Numbered from the stretch's first letter, positions 9,692 to 20,805 are shown. The stretch: DNA of 64,000 nucleotides from Colwellia piezophila ATCC BAA-637 (GCF_000378625.1 NZ_KB905165.1:248001-312000); one strand, 5' to 3'. Translations and numbers: made by a program. Notes: a model not told the origin generated them from the sequence alone.

Positions 9692-10015
9692 AAATTCACT
9701 ACTATAAATTAACTTTTGATGTTGAGAGTCTAAACGAAAGTGATTTTTAAACAAAGGGGATTGATCCAATCTTGGCTTTTTAGTCGCTTTTTTAAGCTGT
9801 TCTAAATCCCTTAAAAAACCTTTACATAAAGCGGTATTGCATCAAACTTTTTTATGCTAGTATGCTGCGTTGATTACTATTATTAGTGTCTGATACATAA
9901 CACTTACATAACAATAAAAATCTTTAAAATATCGTTTATACAACACCGAAAAATAGCTGAGCTATCTGACGGGTATTGATAAGCAAAAGAATTAGTTAAG
10001 GGATACCATCGATTT
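9692..10015. other. Divergent ubiG/gyrA intergenic region
   Basis: This 324-bp gap separates divergent ubiG and gyrA and must hold promoters for both. A sigma-70-like element for gyrA is proposed at 9837-9866, which leaves a leader of about 140 bp. The sequence before the gyrA ATG is purine-rich (AAGGGATACC). I see no other gene or repeat. Confidence 0.5.
9837..9866 (+). promoter_or_regulatory. Candidate sigma-70 promoter for gyrA
   Basis: TTGCAT at 9837-9842 and TATGCT at 9861-9866 are separated by 18 bp, followed by a GC-containing discriminator (GCG). Both hexamers are near consensus and face gyrA. In other bacteria gyrA is induced by DNA relaxation through the region around the -10; whether that holds here cannot be seen. 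Confidence 0.4.
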
Positions 10016-12742
10016 ATGTCCGATCTGGCCAAACAAATAGTTCCAGTTAATATTGAAGATGAACTAAAAACCTCCTATTTAGATTATGCTATGAGCGTAA
10101 TAGTTGGGCGAGCTTTGCCTGATGTTCGTGATGGCTTAAAACCTGTACATCGCAGGGTGTTATTTGCCATGGATGTCCTTGGCAATGACTGGAACAAAGC
10201 CTACAAAAAATCAGCCCGTGTGGTTGGTGATGTTATTGGTAAGTATCACCCGCATGGTGATACTGCTGTTTACGATACTATTGTACGTATGGCTCAACCC
10301 TTCTCATTACGCTATATGCTAATAGACGGGCAGGGTAACTTCGGCTCAGTTGATGGTGATAGTGCAGCAGCAATGCGTTATACCGAAATTAGAATGTCTA
10401 AAATAGCGCATTCTATTCTTGCCGATTTAGATAAAGAAACTGTGGATTTTGTGCCTAACTATGATGGCACTGAACAAATTCCGGTGGTTATGCCTACGCG
10501 TGTACCCAATTTATTAGTCAATGGTAGTTCGGGTATCGCGGTTGGTATGGCAACCAATATTCCTCCGCATAATTTAACTGAAGTCATTAATGCTTGTTTA
10601 GCACTTATTGATAACAGTGATTTATCTTTCGAAGAGTTATTAGAATATATTCCTGGCCCTGACTTTCCAACAGCCGGTATCATTAGTGGTCGTGCAGGTA
10701 TTGAAGAAGCCTACCGCACTGGTCGTGGAAAAATAAAGATTCGTGCGCGCGCTAGTATTGAAGTTCATGATACTACGGGCAAAGAAACCATTATTGTTCA
10801 TGAGCTGCCTTATCAAGTGAACAAAGCACGCTTAATTGAAAAAATGGCTGAGCTTGTAAAAGATAAACGTCTTGAAGGTATTTCTGCTTTACGCGATGAG
10901 TCAGATAAAGATGGCATGCGCATGGTGATTGAAATCAAGCGTGGTGAAGTCGGTGAAGTTGTATTAAATAACTTATATAAACTGACACAAATGCAGATTT
11001 CTTTTGGTTTTAATATGGTTGCCCTAACCAATGGCCAACCTAAAATATTTAACCTGAAAGAAATGTTAGAATGTTTTGTGCTTCATCGCCGTGAAGTAGT
11101 GACTCGCCGTACAATTTTCGAATTAAGAAAAGCGCGCGACCGTGCTCACCTCTTAGAAGGTTTATCGATTGCTTTAGCAAATATAGACCCGATCATCGAA
11201 TTGATTAAAAGTTCAAACAACAGAAAAGAATCTGAAGAAAAACTTATTCTTCAAGGTTGGACATTAGGTAATGTTGCCGATATGCTCGGCGCTGCTGGTA
11301 ACGATGCAGCTCGCCCTGAGTGGTTAGAGCCTGAATATGGTATTCGTGATGGTTTATATTATTTAACCGCAGAACAAGCAAAAGCCATAGTCGATTTGCA
11401 GTTATATAAACTATCTGGCATGGAACACGATAAGATTCTAAGCGAGTATAAAGGATTATTAGACCTAATTGCCGAATTGATGCATATTCTTGCTACACCA
11501 GCGCGTTTAATGGAAGTTATTTGTGAAGAGCTTATTGCTATTCGTGATGAATTTGGTGATGAACGTCGCACTGAAATTACCAATGCTTCACATGATTTAT
11601 CTTTAGAAGATTTAATCACTGAAGAAGATGTTGTCGTAACCTTGTCGCATGAAGGTTATGTTAAATATCAAATATTAAGTGATTACGAAGCACAGCGTCG
11701 TGGTGGTAAAGGTAAAGCTGCGACTAAGATGAAAGAAGAAGATTTCATTGAGCGTTTATTAGTAGCGAATACCCATGACACCATTTTATGTTTCTCAGAT
11801 CGCGGTAAATTGTATTGGTTGAAAGTGTACCAATTACCATTAGCGAGTCGAACTGCCCGTGGTCGTCCTATCGTAAATATTTTACCATTAGAAAGCGATG
11901 AGCGTATTACGGCAATATTACCGGTACGTGAATATGCAGATGATAAGTATATCGTTATGGCAACAGCCTCTGGTACGGTGAAGAAAACGCGTTTAGATGC
12001 ATACTCTAATCAACGTGCTAACGGTATTATTGCCTTGAACCTTCGTGATGATGATACCTTAATTGGTGTTGATATTACTGATGGTAATAACGACATTATG
12101 TTGTTCTCAGATGCGGGTAAAGTTGTACGCTTCAATGAAAAAGTTCGCGACAGTGAAACAGGCGAAATTAAGCTTGATCCTGAAACGGGTGAACAGCGAT
12201 GGGCATTAAAACCTATCGGTCGTACTGGTACGGGTGTTCGTGGTATGAAACTTGATGGCGATCAGAAAGTTGTTTCACTTATCATACCTAAAAATGACGG
12301 GCCTATCTTAACCATCACTGAAAATGGTTTTGGTAAACGTACTGATTTAGCTGAATATCCAGCTAAGAGTAGAGCAACTAAAGGTGTTGTTTCTATAAAA
12401 GTCAGTGAGCGTAATGGTAAAGTAGTTGGCGCTGTTCAAGTTGAAGAACTTGATGAAATCATGCTAATCACCGATAACGGCACGTTAGTTCGTACCCGCG
12501 TTAATGAAGTGAGTGTTATTGGTCGTAATACTCAAGGCGTACGATTGATTCGTACGGCTGAAGATGAACATGTGGTAGCACTACAACGTATTGATGAAAT
12601 TGAAGAGCCAGAGCAACTTGAAGAAGTTGCTGAGGGTGATGAGATAGTCGAAACGAGTGCGGAACCCAATTCTGAACACAATCCAGAGCATAGCGCTCAG
12701 CAGGATAGTGCAGATAGCACAGAAGACGACAACCAAGCGTAG
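10016..12742 (+). CDS. gyrA: DNA gyrase subunit A
   Basis: The 908-residue protein is the breakage-reunion subunit of gyrase, acting with GyrB to supercoil DNA. The catalytic tyrosine is Y122 in [11 protein letters not shown]. The quinolone-resistance region reads [15 protein letters not shown]: position 83 is Thr and 87 is Asp. Thr83 occurs as wild type in several gammaproteobacteria, so it should not be read as a resistance mutation without testing. The C-terminal six-bladed pinwheel carries the GyrA box QRRGGKG near residue 562. The tail after about residue 865 is acidic ([14 protein letters not shown]). The length exceeds E. coli GyrA (875), mostly through this tail and loops in the C-terminal domain. 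Confidence 0.98.
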   Translation: MSDLAKQIVPVNIEDELKTSYLDYAMSVIVGRALPDVRDGLKPVHRRVLFAMDVLGNDWNKAYKKSARVVGDVIGKYHPHGDTAVYDTIVRMAQPFSLRYMLIDGQGNFGSVDGDSAAAMRYTEIRMSKIAHSILADLDKETVDFVPNYDGTEQIPVVMPTRVPNLLVNGSSGIAVGMATNIPPHNLTEVINACLALIDNSDLSFEELLEYIPGPDFPTAGIISGRAGIEEAYRTGRGKIKIRARASIEVHDTTGKETIIVHELPYQVNKARLIEKMAELVKDKRLEGISALRDESDKDGMRMVIEIKRGEVGEVVLNNLYKLTQMQISFGFNMVALTNGQPKIFNLKEMLECFVLHRREVVTRRTIFELRKARDRAHLLEGLSIALANIDPIIELIKSSNNRKESEEKLILQGWTLGNVADMLGAAGNDAARPEWLEPEYGIRDGLYYLTAEQAKAIVDLQLYKLSGMEHDKILSEYKGLLDLIAELMHILATPARLMEVICEELIAIRDEFGDERRTEITNASHDLSLEDLITEEDVVVTLSHEGYVKYQILSDYEAQRRGGKGKAATKMKEEDFIERLLVANTHDTILCFSDRGKLYWLKVYQLPLASRTARGRPIVNILPLESDERITAILPVREYADDKYIVMATASGTVKKTRLDAYSNQRANGIIALNLRDDDTLIGVDITDGNNDIMLFSDAGKVVRFNEKVRDSETGEIKLDPETGEQRWALKPIGRTGTGVRGMKLDGDQKVVSLIIPKNDGPILTITENGFGKRTDLAEYPAKSRATKGVVSIKVSERNGKVVGAVQVEELDEIMLITDNGTLVRTRVNEVSVIGRNTQGVRLIRTAEDEHVVALQRIDEIEEPEQLEEVAEGDEIVETSAEPNSEHNPEHSAQQDSADSTEDDNQA

Positions 12743-12760
12743 TCGTTATAGGAACATTTG

Positions 12761-12788
12761 AAAGGGCGGCTAATAACCGCCTTTTTTA
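12761..12788 (+). terminator. Rho-independent terminator after gyrA
   Basis: A hairpin with arms AAAGGGCGG and CCGCC plus flanking A:T pairs, with one bulged G, is followed by TTTTTT. It lies about 20 bp after the gyrA stop and separates gyrA from serC. Confidence 0.75.
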
Positions 12789-12858
12789 ATGAGATTTTAT
12801 TAGTAAGCAGCATTAGTGAAATACTATTTCAAATAGCAGCAAGAATGTAGGAAAGATT

Positions 12859-13944
12859 ATGTCAGAAGTTTTTAATTTTTGTGCCGGCCCTGCCATGTTA
12901 CCGAAACCTGTCATGGCTAAAGCACAGCAAGAGTTTATCAATTGGCAGGGCACAGGTAGCTCTGTAATGGAACTAAGTCATCGTAGTGGAATTTACAAGG
13001 CTATGGCTAAAAAGGCTGAAGTAGATTTACGTGAATTAATGTCAATTCCCGACAATTATAAAGTGTTGTTTTGCCATGGTGGTGGACGAGGTCAATTCTC
13101 TGCAGTGCCGCTCAATTTATTACCTCAAGGTAAGTCTGCTGATTATATCGTTTCAGGTTCATGGTCTAAAGCTGCGGTTGCAGAAGCAAAGAATTTTGGT
13201 GAAATTAATGTCATTGAAATTAATCAAGACACTGATAATAGCTCAAGCCTGTTAGACAGCTCTGATTGGCCGCTTAATCCAGAAGCTGCTTACGTTCACT
13301 ATTGCCCTAACGAAACTGTCAATGGTCTCGAAATAAATACGATTCCAGAAACCAATGGGGTGCCTATAGTTGCTGATATGTCTTCAACTATTTTATCCCA
13401 TGAAATAGATGTTAGTAAATTTGGTTTAATCTATGCTGGAGCCCAAAAAAATATCGGCCCGTCAGGGTTAACTATCGTTATTGTTAGAGAAGACTTATTA
13501 GGTCAAGCTCAAATTGCAACGCCGTGTATTATGAATTATAAAACGGCTGCAGATAATGACTCTATGTATAACACCCCGCCAACGTATGCTTGGTACCTTG
13601 CTGGTCTAGTCTTTGAATGGCTTAAAGAATTAGGTGGGGTTAAAGCCATTGCTAAGGTGAACCAAGCTAAAGCAGAAATACTCTATCAAGCGATTGATAA
13701 CAGCGAACTCTACTCTAATCACATTCAAAGCCAATACCGCAGTAAAATGAATATTCCCTTTTGGCTAAAAGATGAGAGCTTAAATGAAAAGTTTTTAGAA
13801 GAAGCTGAAAAAACAGGGTTAACAGCCTTGGAGGGACATCGAATTGTTGGTGGTATGCGTGCAAGCATTTATAACGCCATGCCGCTTGAAGGTGTACAGG
13901 CACTCATTGAGTTTATGCAACAATTTGAAAAGAGGAATCGTTAG
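12859..13944 (+). CDS. serC: Phosphoserine aminotransferase
   Basis: The 361-residue PLP enzyme (E. coli 362) makes 3-phosphoserine for serine synthesis and acts in pyridoxal phosphate synthesis. The start [12 protein letters not shown] and the substrate loop [15 protein letters not shown] are typical. The PLP-binding lysine is in [15 protein letters not shown], and a phosphate-binding Arg follows in [12 protein letters not shown]. The GTG start of aroA follows the stop by 1 bp, so the two form the conserved serC-aroA operon linking serine and aromatic amino-acid synthesis. Confidence 0.97.
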   Translation: MSEVFNFCAGPAMLPKPVMAKAQQEFINWQGTGSSVMELSHRSGIYKAMAKKAEVDLRELMSIPDNYKVLFCHGGGRGQFSAVPLNLLPQGKSADYIVSGSWSKAAVAEAKNFGEINVIEINQDTDNSSSLLDSSDWPLNPEAAYVHYCPNETVNGLEINTIPETNGVPIVADMSSTILSHEIDVSKFGLIYAGAQKNIGPSGLTIVIVREDLLGQAQIATPCIMNYKTAADNDSMYNTPPTYAWYLAGLVFEWLKELGGVKAIAKVNQAKAEILYQAIDNSELYSNHIQSQYRSKMNIPFWLKDESLNEKFLEEAEKTGLTALEGHRIVGGMRASIYNAMPLEGVQALIEFMQQFEKRNR

Positions 13945-13945
13945 C

Positions 13946-15226
13946 GTGGAGCAATTAACAATAAAGCCAATAAATAAAATTAATGGCGAGATTTTTTTAC
14001 CCGGCTCTAAAAGTTTATCTAATCGCGCATTGCTAATCGCGGCGTTAGCTAAAGGTACAACTAAAATCACTAATTTATTAGTGAGTGATGACATTAACTA
14101 TATGCTAAAGGCATTAAAAAGCCTTGGTATTGAATATACGTTAAGTGACTGTGGAAGAGAATGTACTGTGGTTGGCAATAATGGTTTTTTTAAAAACCAA
14201 GAGCCATTGGAGTTATATCTAGGTAATGCGGGTACGGCGATGCGACCTTTGTGTGCCGCACTTGCAGCGAGTGAAGGTGAATACATCTTAACTGGCGAAC
14301 CAAGAATGAAAGAGCGACCGATTGGTCATTTAGTTGATGCCTTAATACAACTAAACGCTGATATAGAATACTTAGAAAACAAAGATTACCCACCAGTAAG
14401 AATTAAAGGAAAAGCGTTAACTGGTAATACAGTGACCATTGATGGCTCTATATCGAGTCAATTTTTAACGGCAATATTAATGATTGCGCCAATGTTAGCA
14501 ACAGATACCAATATAGAGATTGAAGGTGAGTTAGTTTCCAAACCTTATATTGATATAACGCTTGATATTATGCGTAAGTTTGGTGTTGATGTAGAAAATA
14601 ATGACTACAAATCTTTCTGTATTAAAGCAAACCAGTCATATCAAGCACTCGATAAGTATATGGTTGAAGGCGATGCATCGTCTGCCTCATACTTCTTAGC
14701 CGCAGGTGCTATTAAAGGTGGCGAAATTACCGTGCATGGCGTTGGTAAGTTGAGTGTGCAAGGAGATAAACACTTTGCTGATGTGCTTGAAAAAATGGGC
14801 GCAGAAGTGCATTGGCAGGATGAGTCAATTACGGTCGTGGGTAAGCCGTTAACAGCGGTTGATATGGACATGAATCATATCCCTGATGCCGCAATGACCA
14901 TAGCAACCACTGCACTATTTGCTACAGGTACCACAACCATTAGAAATATTTATAACTGGCGCGTAAAAGAAACCGATCGTTTATACGCCATGGCAACAGA
15001 GTTAAGAAAAGTGGGTGCCGAGGTGATTGAAGGTGAAGATTTCATTTCAATTACACCACCAAAATCACTAAAACATGCAGAAATTGATACCTACAACGAC
15101 CATAGAATAGCGATGTGTTTTTCTCTTGTTGCTTTGGGCGATACACCAGTGACTATTAATGATCCTAAGTGTACGGCTAAAACATTTCCTGATTATTTTG
15201 ATAAGTTAGCGCAAGTATCTTGTTAA
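13946..15226 (+). CDS. aroA: 3-phosphoshikimate 1-carboxyvinyltransferase (EPSP synthase)
   Basis: This is the sixth step of the shikimate pathway, joining PEP to shikimate-3-phosphate. I start it at GTG 13946 (426 residues, E. coli 427): the ribosome site AGAGGAA lies 8 bp before it, and homology begins at [10 protein letters not shown] longer open frame upstream lies inside serC and is not used. Active-site motifs are [36 protein letters not shown] and the late [10 protein letters not shown]. The Gly-Ala-type loop GNAGTAMRP marks the class I, glyphosate-sensitive form. The gene is directly coupled to serC. Confidence 0.96.
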   Translation: MEQLTIKPINKINGEIFLPGSKSLSNRALLIAALAKGTTKITNLLVSDDINYMLKALKSLGIEYTLSDCGRECTVVGNNGFFKNQEPLELYLGNAGTAMRPLCAALAASEGEYILTGEPRMKERPIGHLVDALIQLNADIEYLENKDYPPVRIKGKALTGNTVTIDGSISSQFLTAILMIAPMLATDTNIEIEGELVSKPYIDITLDIMRKFGVDVENNDYKSFCIKANQSYQALDKYMVEGDASSASYFLAAGAIKGGEITVHGVGKLSVQGDKHFADVLEKMGAEVHWQDESITVVGKPLTAVDMDMNHIPDAAMTIATTALFATGTTTIRNIYNWRVKETDRLYAMATELRKVGAEVIEGEDFISITPPKSLKHAEIDTYNDHRIAMCFSLVALGDTPVTINDPKCTAKTFPDYFDKLAQVSC

Positions 15227-15249
15227 TTCTGTTACAGAATAATTCTTTT

Positions 15250-15280
15250 ACGGGATTTTCTGCTGCTAATCCCGTATAAT
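15250..15280 (+). promoter_or_regulatory. Hairpin with embedded -10 element before cmk
   Basis: An 8-bp perfect inverted repeat ACGGGATT / AATCCCGT (15250-15257 and 15268-15275) runs into TATAAT at 15275-15280, about 32 bp before the cmk ATG. The TATAAT could be the -10 of a cmk promoter, although no good -35 is seen at 17 bp. The hairpin lacks a T tract, so it is a weak terminator at best. Confidence 0.35.
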
Positions 15281-15311
15281 TCCGCCGATTTTCGATGTTA
15301 GGAAAAAAATT

Positions 15312-15992
15312 ATGCAGGAAAGCACACCAGTTATTACCATTGATGGCCCAAGTGGCGCAGGTAAAGGAACCGTTGCTAGGATAGTTGCGGATCAATTAGG
15401 ATGGCACCTACTTGATAGTGGCGCCATATATCGCGTATTAGCGGTGGCAATTCAACACCATCAACTTGCCTTAGATGATGAAGAGGCGCTTGTACCTATA
15501 GCCGCTCATTTAGATGTGCAATTTGAAATCAATAGCCAAGGTGAAGCAAGCGTTATTTTAGAAGGTGAGAATGTTACCGATATTATCCGCACGGAAGAAA
15601 TTGGTGAATTAGCCTCAAAAGTAGCTGCTTTCCCGCGCGTTAGAGAAGCATTGTTACGTAGACAGCGCGCTTTTAGTGTTAACCCTGGCTTAATCGCTGA
15701 TGGACGAGACATGGGCACAGTTGTTTTCCCACAAGCCAAAGTTAAAATATTTTTAACTGCAAGCGCAGAAGAACGTGCACAAAGACGTTTTAATCAGTTG
15801 AAAGAAAAGGGAATTGATGTTAATATCGTGCGCCTTTTGGATGACATACGTCAGCGAGATGAGCGAGATCAAAACCGTAAGGTTGCTCCACTTATCCCAG
15901 CAGAGGGTGCGTTAACTATTGATTCTACGGACATTTCTATTACGGAAGTGGTCAATGAAATCCTTATGTTTGCCAATGGCAAATTAACGTAA
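15312..15992 (+). CDS. cmk: Cytidylate kinase
   Basis: The 226-residue (d)CMP kinase phosphorylates CMP and dCMP. The Walker A loop is [10 protein letters not shown], followed by the family motif [20 protein letters not shown] forms the NMP-binding site, and a lid region with RRQRAF and [10 protein letters not shown] carries the arginines. The length is as usual (E. coli 227). It sits directly upstream of rpsA and ihfB, as in most gammaproteobacteria. The A-rich GGAAAAAAATT before the ATG at 15312 acts as ribosome site. Confidence 0.97.
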   Translation: MQESTPVITIDGPSGAGKGTVARIVADQLGWHLLDSGAIYRVLAVAIQHHQLALDDEEALVPIAAHLDVQFEINSQGEASVILEGENVTDIIRTEEIGELASKVAAFPRVREALLRRQRAFSVNPGLIADGRDMGTVVFPQAKVKIFLTASAEERAQRRFNQLKEKGIDVNIVRLLDDIRQRDERDQNRKVAPLIPAEGALTIDSTDISITEVVNEILMFANGKLT

Positions 15993-16155
15993 TGTAAACG
16001 CAATACACAGCTTTATGGTAGCTAAATCACTAATACCTGCTAGCATTAAAGAACTTTTATTTGAAAGCCTACTGTATGGATGCACTGGGCATACTTAACC
16101 ACCCCATGAAACAATGACGTTGACTGGATTAATAGCTGAGTTATTACAAGTTATG

Positions 16156-17814
16156 ATGGAAAATTTTGCAGAACTTTTTGAAGAAAGTTTAAAAGAAATC
16201 GAAACACGCCCTGGTTCAATCATCAAGGGTACAATCGTAGCCATAAACAAAGACAATGTAATTGTTGATGCTGGCCTTAAGTCTGAGAGTGTTATCTCAA
16301 TTGATCAATTTAAAAACGCTGCTGGTGAAATCGAAGTAGTTGTTGGTGATGAAATTGACGTAGCCTTAGATGCAACAGATGATGGTTTCGGTGAAACTAT
16401 CCTTTCTCGTGAAAAAGCTAAACGTCACGAAGCATGGCAAGTGCTTGAAAAAGCATACGAAGAAAAAGAAACTGTTATCGGTGTTATCAACGGTAAAGTT
16501 AAAGGTGGTTTCACTGTTGAAGTTAGCAATATCCGTGCTTTCTTACCAGGTTCATTAGTAGATGTTCGTCCAGTACGTGACACTGCTCACCTTGAAGGTA
16601 AAGATTTAGAATTCAAAGTTATTAAGCTTGATCAAAAGCGTAATAACGTAGTTGTTTCACGTCGTGCTGTAATTGAAGCTGAAGGCAGTGCAGAACGTGA
16701 TGAATTACTTGAATCATTAGCGGAAGGCCAAGAAGTTAAAGGTATCGTTAAGAACCTTACTGACTACGGCGCATTCGTTGATTTAGGCGGCATTGATGGT
16801 TTATTACATATCACAGATATGGCTTGGAAACGTGTTAAGCACCCAAGTGAAATCGTAAATGTTGGCGATGAAATTCAAGTTAAAGTATTGAAATTCGACC
16901 GTGAGCGTACTCGTGTATCTCTAGGTATGAAGCAGTTAGGCGAAGATCCATGGGTAGCAATTGCTAACCGTTACCCAGAAGGTTCTAAACTTTCTGGTCG
17001 CGTAACTAACTTAACTGATTACGGTTGTTTCGTTGAAATCCAAGAAGGCGTTGAAGGTTTAGTTCACGTTTCTGAAATGGATTGGACTAACAAAAACATC
17101 CACCCATCTAAAGTTGTTAACTTAGGTGACACAGTTGAAGTTCTAGTATTAGAAATTGACGAAGAACGTCGTCGTATTTCTTTAGGTCTTAAACAGTGTA
17201 TTGCTAACCCTTGGGAAGAGTTCGCTAAGAACTTCAACAAAGGCGATAAAGTATCAGGTAAGATCAAGTCTATTACTGACTTTGGTATCTTCATCGGTCT
17301 TGACGGCGGCATCGACGGTTTAGTTCACTTATCTGATATTTCATGGGCTGGCGGTGAAGAAGCTGTTCGTGATTATAAGAAAGGCGACGAAATCGACGCA
17401 ATCGTACTTCAAGTTGACCCAGAACGTGAGCGTATCTCGTTAGGTGTTAAGCAAGCTGAAGACGACCCGTTCAATATGTATCTGACAGATAAGAAAAAAG
17501 GTGCTATTGTTACTGGTAAAGTAACTGAAGTTGATGCTAAAGGCGCTACAATTGAGCTAGCTGAAACTGTTTTCGGTTACTTACGTGTTAGCGACATTTC
17601 TGTAGAACGTATCGAAGATGCATCTGCAGTATTAAAAGTTGGTGACGACGTTGAAGCTAAGTTTATGGGTGTGGATCGTAAGAACCGTACTATTAGCTTA
17701 TCTATCAAAGCGAAAGACCAAGCTGATGAACGTGAAGCAATGGATAACCTAAACCAAGTTGAAGAAACTGGTTTAAGTGCTATGGCTGCAGCGTTTAAAA
17801 ACGCTAAAAACTAA
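16156..17814 (+). CDS. rpsA: 30S ribosomal protein S1
   Basis: The 552-residue protein (E. coli 557) delivers structured or weak-SD mRNAs to the ribosome. I start it at ATG 16156, where homology begins ([21 protein letters not shown]); an ATG one codon earlier and a frame open to 16114 exist. Six S1 (OB-fold) repeats are visible at about 20-85, 105-170, 190-258, 275-345, 362-432 and 450-518. The best are repeats 3-5, with motifs such as [19 protein letters not shown]. No strong Shine-Dalgarno precedes the start, as is usual for rpsA, whose leader mediates S1 autocontrol. The codon choice looks optimised for high expression. A terminator follows. Confidence 0.97.
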   Translation: MENFAELFEESLKEIETRPGSIIKGTIVAINKDNVIVDAGLKSESVISIDQFKNAAGEIEVVVGDEIDVALDATDDGFGETILSREKAKRHEAWQVLEKAYEEKETVIGVINGKVKGGFTVEVSNIRAFLPGSLVDVRPVRDTAHLEGKDLEFKVIKLDQKRNNVVVSRRAVIEAEGSAERDELLESLAEGQEVKGIVKNLTDYGAFVDLGGIDGLLHITDMAWKRVKHPSEIVNVGDEIQVKVLKFDRERTRVSLGMKQLGEDPWVAIANRYPEGSKLSGRVTNLTDYGCFVEIQEGVEGLVHVSEMDWTNKNIHPSKVVNLGDTVEVLVLEIDEERRRISLGLKQCIANPWEEFAKNFNKGDKVSGKIKSITDFGIFIGLDGGIDGLVHLSDISWAGGEEAVRDYKKGDEIDAIVLQVDPERERISLGVKQAEDDPFNMYLTDKKKGAIVTGKVTEVDAKGATIELAETVFGYLRVSDISVERIEDASAVLKVGDDVEAKFMGVDRKNRTISLSIKAKDQADEREAMDNLNQVEETGLSAMAAAFKNAKN

Positions 17815-17851
17815 TATTCCTTAACCGGAACTAGTTTTACTTTGCAATGAT

Positions 17852-17918
17852 GCTGTTATTTTAACAGCAAGTGAAAAGAGTATTTATCACTTTAGTGGTG
17901 ATACTCTTTTCTTATTTT
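17852..17918 (+). terminator. Hairpin and terminator after rpsA
   Basis: Two hairpins follow rpsA. The first, GCTGTTA/TAACAGC with a 3-nt loop (17852-17868), has no T tract. The second pairs AAAAGAGTAT with ATACTCTTTT around an inner CAC/GTG stem (17873-17910) and runs into CTTATTTTT. The second is the likely rho-independent terminator, dividing rpsA from ihfB. Confidence 0.75.
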
Positions 17919-17994
17919 TAACGCCATCGGCGGAGCCAGTTTTATTCAAATGAATAAGATTGAGCGGTGCTAGGTAAATACTGTGAGGTCTAGA

Positions 17995-18282
17995 ATGACT
18001 AAGTCAGAACTTATTGAAAAATTATCCGATAAATTAAGTCATTTATCCGCGAAAGAAGTGGAAAAATCGATAAAAGAAATCTTAGAATTAATGGCGCACT
18101 CCTTATCAAAAGGTGAGCGTATTGAAATTCGAGGTTTTGGAAGTTTTTCACTGCACTATCGTGCTCCAAGAGTTGGCAGAAACCCTAAAACGGGTGAATC
18201 AGTTGAATTGAGTGGCAAATACGTCCCCCACTTTAAGCCAGGGAAAGAGTTACGTGAAAGAGTTAATCTTTCTGTGGCATAA
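17995..18282 (+). CDS. ihfB: Integration host factor beta subunit
   Basis: The 95-residue DNA-bending protein of the HU/IHF family (E. coli IhfB 94) pairs with IhfA. The ATG at 17995 is chosen because GTGAGGTC just before it is the ribosome site rather than coding sequence. Homology starts at [10 protein letters not shown]. The DNA-binding arm [23 protein letters not shown] carries the intercalating proline segment. The position after rpsA is the conserved one. A perfect terminator hairpin follows. Confidence 0.96.
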   Translation: MTKSELIEKLSDKLSHLSAKEVEKSIKEILELMAHSLSKGERIEIRGFGSFSLHYRAPRVGRNPKTGESVELSGKYVPHFKPGKELRERVNLSVA

Positions 18283-18312
18283 ATTGCAAAGCTAACTAAA
18301 AAATTAGATAAT

Positions 18313-18343
18313 AAACGGCATGTTACCCATGCCGTTTTTTTTT
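18313..18343 (+). terminator. Rho-independent terminator after ihfB
   Basis: Perfect 10-bp arms AAACGGCATG / CATGCCGTTT enclose a 5-nt loop and run straight into a T tract of nine. It is a textbook terminator 30 bp after the ihfB stop and just before lapA. Confidence 0.92.
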
Positions 18344-18362
18344 GGCAAATATAATAAGGCTG

Positions 18363-18614
18363 ATGATAGTGCGATTATATATAATATCCTTTTTTATCTT
18401 AGTTTTACTTGCCGTTGCTTTTATATTCGGTAGTCAGAACGAGCAGGTACTGACTTTAAATTACTTGATTGCGCGTACAGAGATGACGGTTGCAGCCGCT
18501 ATAAGCTTATTTACAGCCCTAGGGTTTTTTTTAGGACTCTTGGTTACCATCGCTTGGCGTATAGTGCGAAAAAGTAAGAAAGTACTCGCGAAAAATAAAT
18601 CACTAGAAACCTAG
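18363..18614 (+). CDS. lapA: Lipopolysaccharide assembly protein A (YciS family)
   Basis: This is an 83-residue inner-membrane protein. The ATG at 18363 is preceded by AAGG; an upstream TTG at 18342 falls in the terminator T tract and is unlikely. Two hydrophobic segments (about 1-20 and 40-65) surround a short periplasmic part with the family motif FGSQNEQVLTLNYLIA, and a basic cytoplasmic tail follows. LapA works with LapB to control LPS synthesis by steering FtsH to degrade LpxC. The adjacency to lapB 61 bp downstream, and then pyrF, repeats the E. coli order. Confidence 0.9.
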   Translation: MIVRLYIISFFILVLLAVAFIFGSQNEQVLTLNYLIARTEMTVAAAISLFTALGFFLGLLVTIAWRIVRKSKKVLAKNKSLET

Positions 18615-18675
18615 TGTTATCTAAGGTAACACTAGGCTTTCTAACTTCTCTTTACAACATTCCCCAAGAGCACTA

Positions 18676-19842
18676 ATGATTGAACTACTCTTTTTATTAT
18701 TACCCGTTGCCATGGCTTATGGTTGGTTTATGGGGCGTAACAGCATCAAACAAAACCAACAAACGGCAAAGCAAGACTTATCGATAAAGTATTCAACCGG
18801 GCTCAATTACTTATTATCTAATCAGCAAGATAAAGCCATCGATTCCCTGCTTGATGCGTTAAAAGTTGAAGACGATAGTGTCGAAGCCCATTTTGCCATG
18901 GCTAACTTATTTCGCAAACGTGGCGAGTTAGACCGAGCACTAAAAGTGCATGAGCACCTAGTTAGACTCACTCACCTACCAACCAAAGATAAACAACAAG
19001 CTGTGTTTGAGTTAGGTAAAGACTTTTTAAGTGCTGGTTTATACGATCGCGCGGAAACCATGTTTACCAAGTTGTTAAAATCGAAAGATTATGGCTTGAA
19101 ATCTTTGTCATATCTATTAAAAATATTTCAATCGACTAAAGATTGGCAGCATGGCATCGATCGCCAAAAGCTTATTGTAAAACATAACGATAAACGTATA
19201 TTACATACCTTAGCTAATTTCTACTGTGAACTAGCGACGACTGCTTTTGAGCAAGATGAATTTATAGCAGTGATTGAACTATTAGAGCAAGCACTTATCC
19301 TTGACCCTAACTCATGTCGTGCAAATTGGTTAATGGCCAAAATTTATGAAAATCATCAGCAGTGTGAATTAGCGGCAAAATGTTACCAGGCAATCTATAA
19401 GCAGGATAATGAGTTTTTCCCGGATGTTATTGAACAAATGCTTGCTTGTTATACTCGTTTAGATGAACTTGACCAATTCTATAGCTTTATTAAAAAGGTT
19501 TATGATGAAACGGCTGGCTCAGGCGCTTTAATTTGTTATTTGAGTCACGTTGAAAACAAGCACGGTAAGAAAAAAGCGCTTGAGTTTATGGTGTCAGCGC
19601 TTAAGAGAAGACCTACAATTAGAGGCTTTGAACATTTTGTTAATATGCAAATGACACAAGCTGATGATGTTAGCAATGCTAGTTTAGATTTGATTAAAGA
19701 GTTAATTGGTGAATATTTAAAAATCAAACACAGGTATAGTTGCCGTAGTTGTGGTTTTAATAGCCAAATTCATTATTGGTCTTGTCCGTCATGTCATGAG
19801 TGGGAACAGCTCAAGCCCGTTCGTGGCCTCGAAGGGGAATAA
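18676..19842 (+). CDS. lapB: Lipopolysaccharide assembly protein B (YciM)
   Basis: The 388-residue protein (E. coli 389) has an N-terminal membrane anchor (residues 1-17) with the motif GWFMGR. A run of tetratricopeptide repeats follows over about 35-340. The C-terminal rubredoxin-like zinc knuckle has two CxxC pairs, YSCRSCGF and SCPSCHEW. LapB regulates LpxC stability through FtsH and coordinates LPS assembly. It follows lapA in the same operon. All features match the family, including the spacing of the zinc cysteines. Confidence 0.95.
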   Translation: MIELLFLLLPVAMAYGWFMGRNSIKQNQQTAKQDLSIKYSTGLNYLLSNQQDKAIDSLLDALKVEDDSVEAHFAMANLFRKRGELDRALKVHEHLVRLTHLPTKDKQQAVFELGKDFLSAGLYDRAETMFTKLLKSKDYGLKSLSYLLKIFQSTKDWQHGIDRQKLIVKHNDKRILHTLANFYCELATTAFEQDEFIAVIELLEQALILDPNSCRANWLMAKIYENHQQCELAAKCYQAIYKQDNEFFPDVIEQMLACYTRLDELDQFYSFIKKVYDETAGSGALICYLSHVENKHGKKKALEFMVSALKRRPTIRGFEHFVNMQMTQADDVSNASLDLIKELIGEYLKIKHRYSCRSCGFNSQIHYWSCPSCHEWEQLKPVRGLEGE

Positions 19843-19857
19843 TAATCCCTTTCTTTG

Positions 19858-19939
19858 TTGTAAAACACTAGAGCTACATCGAAAGTACTCACTGACTATC
19901 GTCAGCTCCGTGCTTTCTCTTTGCTCTTGCACTTTACAA
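19858..19939. repeat. Long imperfect inverted repeat after lapB
   Basis: An 82-bp palindrome-like element lies 16 bp after lapB. Outer arms TTGTAAAACACTAGAGC and GCTCTTGCACTTTACAA pair with a few mismatches. Inner arms pair GAAAG with CTTTC and CTGAC with GTCAG around TATC. The whole could fold as one interrupted hairpin. It has no T tract of a terminator, and looks like a small non-coding repeat or MITE-type insertion. Confidence 0.55.
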
Positions 19940-20007
19940 CGTTGAAACGAATCATTATTAGTTTTAATAACTAGCTTGATTTAAATACTAATACTAAACT
20001 TATTGTC

Positions 20008-20043
20008 ATTCCCGAACTTTCCATGTGAAGAGATATCGGGAAT
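20008..20043. repeat. REP-like inverted repeat in the pyrF leader
   Basis: ATTCCCGA (20008-20015) and TCGGGAAT (20036-20043) are perfect 8-bp arms around a 20-bp loop, 27 bp before the pyrF ATG. The TCATTCCCG...CGGGAATCTA form resembles dispersed intergenic palindromes seen in many gammaproteobacteria. It could also influence pyrF expression as a leader hairpin. Confidence 0.45.
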
Positions 20044-20069
20044 CTATTGTTTTAAAAATAGGAAACCCT

Positions 20070-20765
20070 ATGAACGATCCAAAAGTAGTTGTCGCCTTAG
20101 ACTTTGATAAAAAACAAGATGCCTTATCTTTTGTTGATAAGATTCAACCGACAGATGCTCGCTTGAAAGTAGGTAAAGAGATGTTTACCTATTTCGGTCC
20201 TGAGTTTGTTAAGCAACTCACCGGTAAAGGTTTTGACGTTTTTCTCGATTTGAAATTTCATGACATTCCTAACACAGTAGCAAAAGCCGTTACGGCGGCT
20301 GCAGACTTAGGTGTTTGGATGGTAAATGTCCATGCAAGCGGTGGCAGTCAAATGATGTCTAAAGCAAAAGAAGCCATAGATAGATATGGTGAAGAGGCAC
20401 CACTGTTGATTGCTGTTACCGTACTAACTAGTATGAATGAAGCTGATTTACGTGGCTTAGGTATTCATAAAACACCTGCCGAGCAAGTAGACTTTTTAGC
20501 CAGTTTAACAAAACGATGTGGCTTAGATGGCGTAGTTTGTTCGGCTTGGGAAGCGGAACAATTGAAGAGAGATTTAGGAAAAGAATTCAAATTGATCACG
20601 CCAGGTATAAGACCTGCGGGCTCAGCACAAGATGATCAGAACCGCATTATGACACCCAAGCAAGCAATAGATGTTGGCGTAGATTATTTGGTCATTGGCC
20701 GTCCCATTACTAAAGCTGCTGACCCTCAACTTGTATTACAGCAAATTAATGCCTCGATTCGTTAA
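20070..20765 (+). CDS. pyrF: Orotidine 5'-phosphate decarboxylase
   Basis: The 231-residue enzyme makes UMP, the last step of de novo pyrimidine synthesis. I start it at ATG 20070, preceded by AGGAAACCC; an upstream in-frame start at 20025 would run through the leader repeat. The catalytic motif is [15 protein letters not shown], with the Asp-Lys-Asp network. The phosphate-binding end is ITPGIRP...YLVIGRPI. It follows lapAB, as in E. coli. Confidence 0.95.
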   Translation: MNDPKVVVALDFDKKQDALSFVDKIQPTDARLKVGKEMFTYFGPEFVKQLTGKGFDVFLDLKFHDIPNTVAKAVTAAADLGVWMVNVHASGGSQMMSKAKEAIDRYGEEAPLLIAVTVLTSMNEADLRGLGIHKTPAEQVDFLASLTKRCGLDGVVCSAWEAEQLKRDLGKEFKLITPGIRPAGSAQDDQNRIMTPKQAIDVGVDYLVIGRPITKAADPQLVLQQINASIR

Positions 20766-20805
20766 ATAGTCATTAAATCCTTTTGTTTTAAAAGGTGCAG
20801 ACCAA

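Noticed and set aside
10016..12742. Thr83 in the GyrA quinolone-resistance region as a resistance mutation
   Set aside because: Threonine at this position is wild type in several gammaproteobacteria; without strain comparison it is not evidence of resistance.
16114..16155. Longer N-terminus of ribosomal protein S1
   Set aside because: The extra 14 residues do not match the family, which starts at M-x-x-F-A-x-L-F-E-E; the frame is simply open upstream.
20025..20069. Upstream start for pyrF
   Set aside because: It would translate through the leader inverted repeat; the ATG at 20070 has a good ribosome site and the family start.
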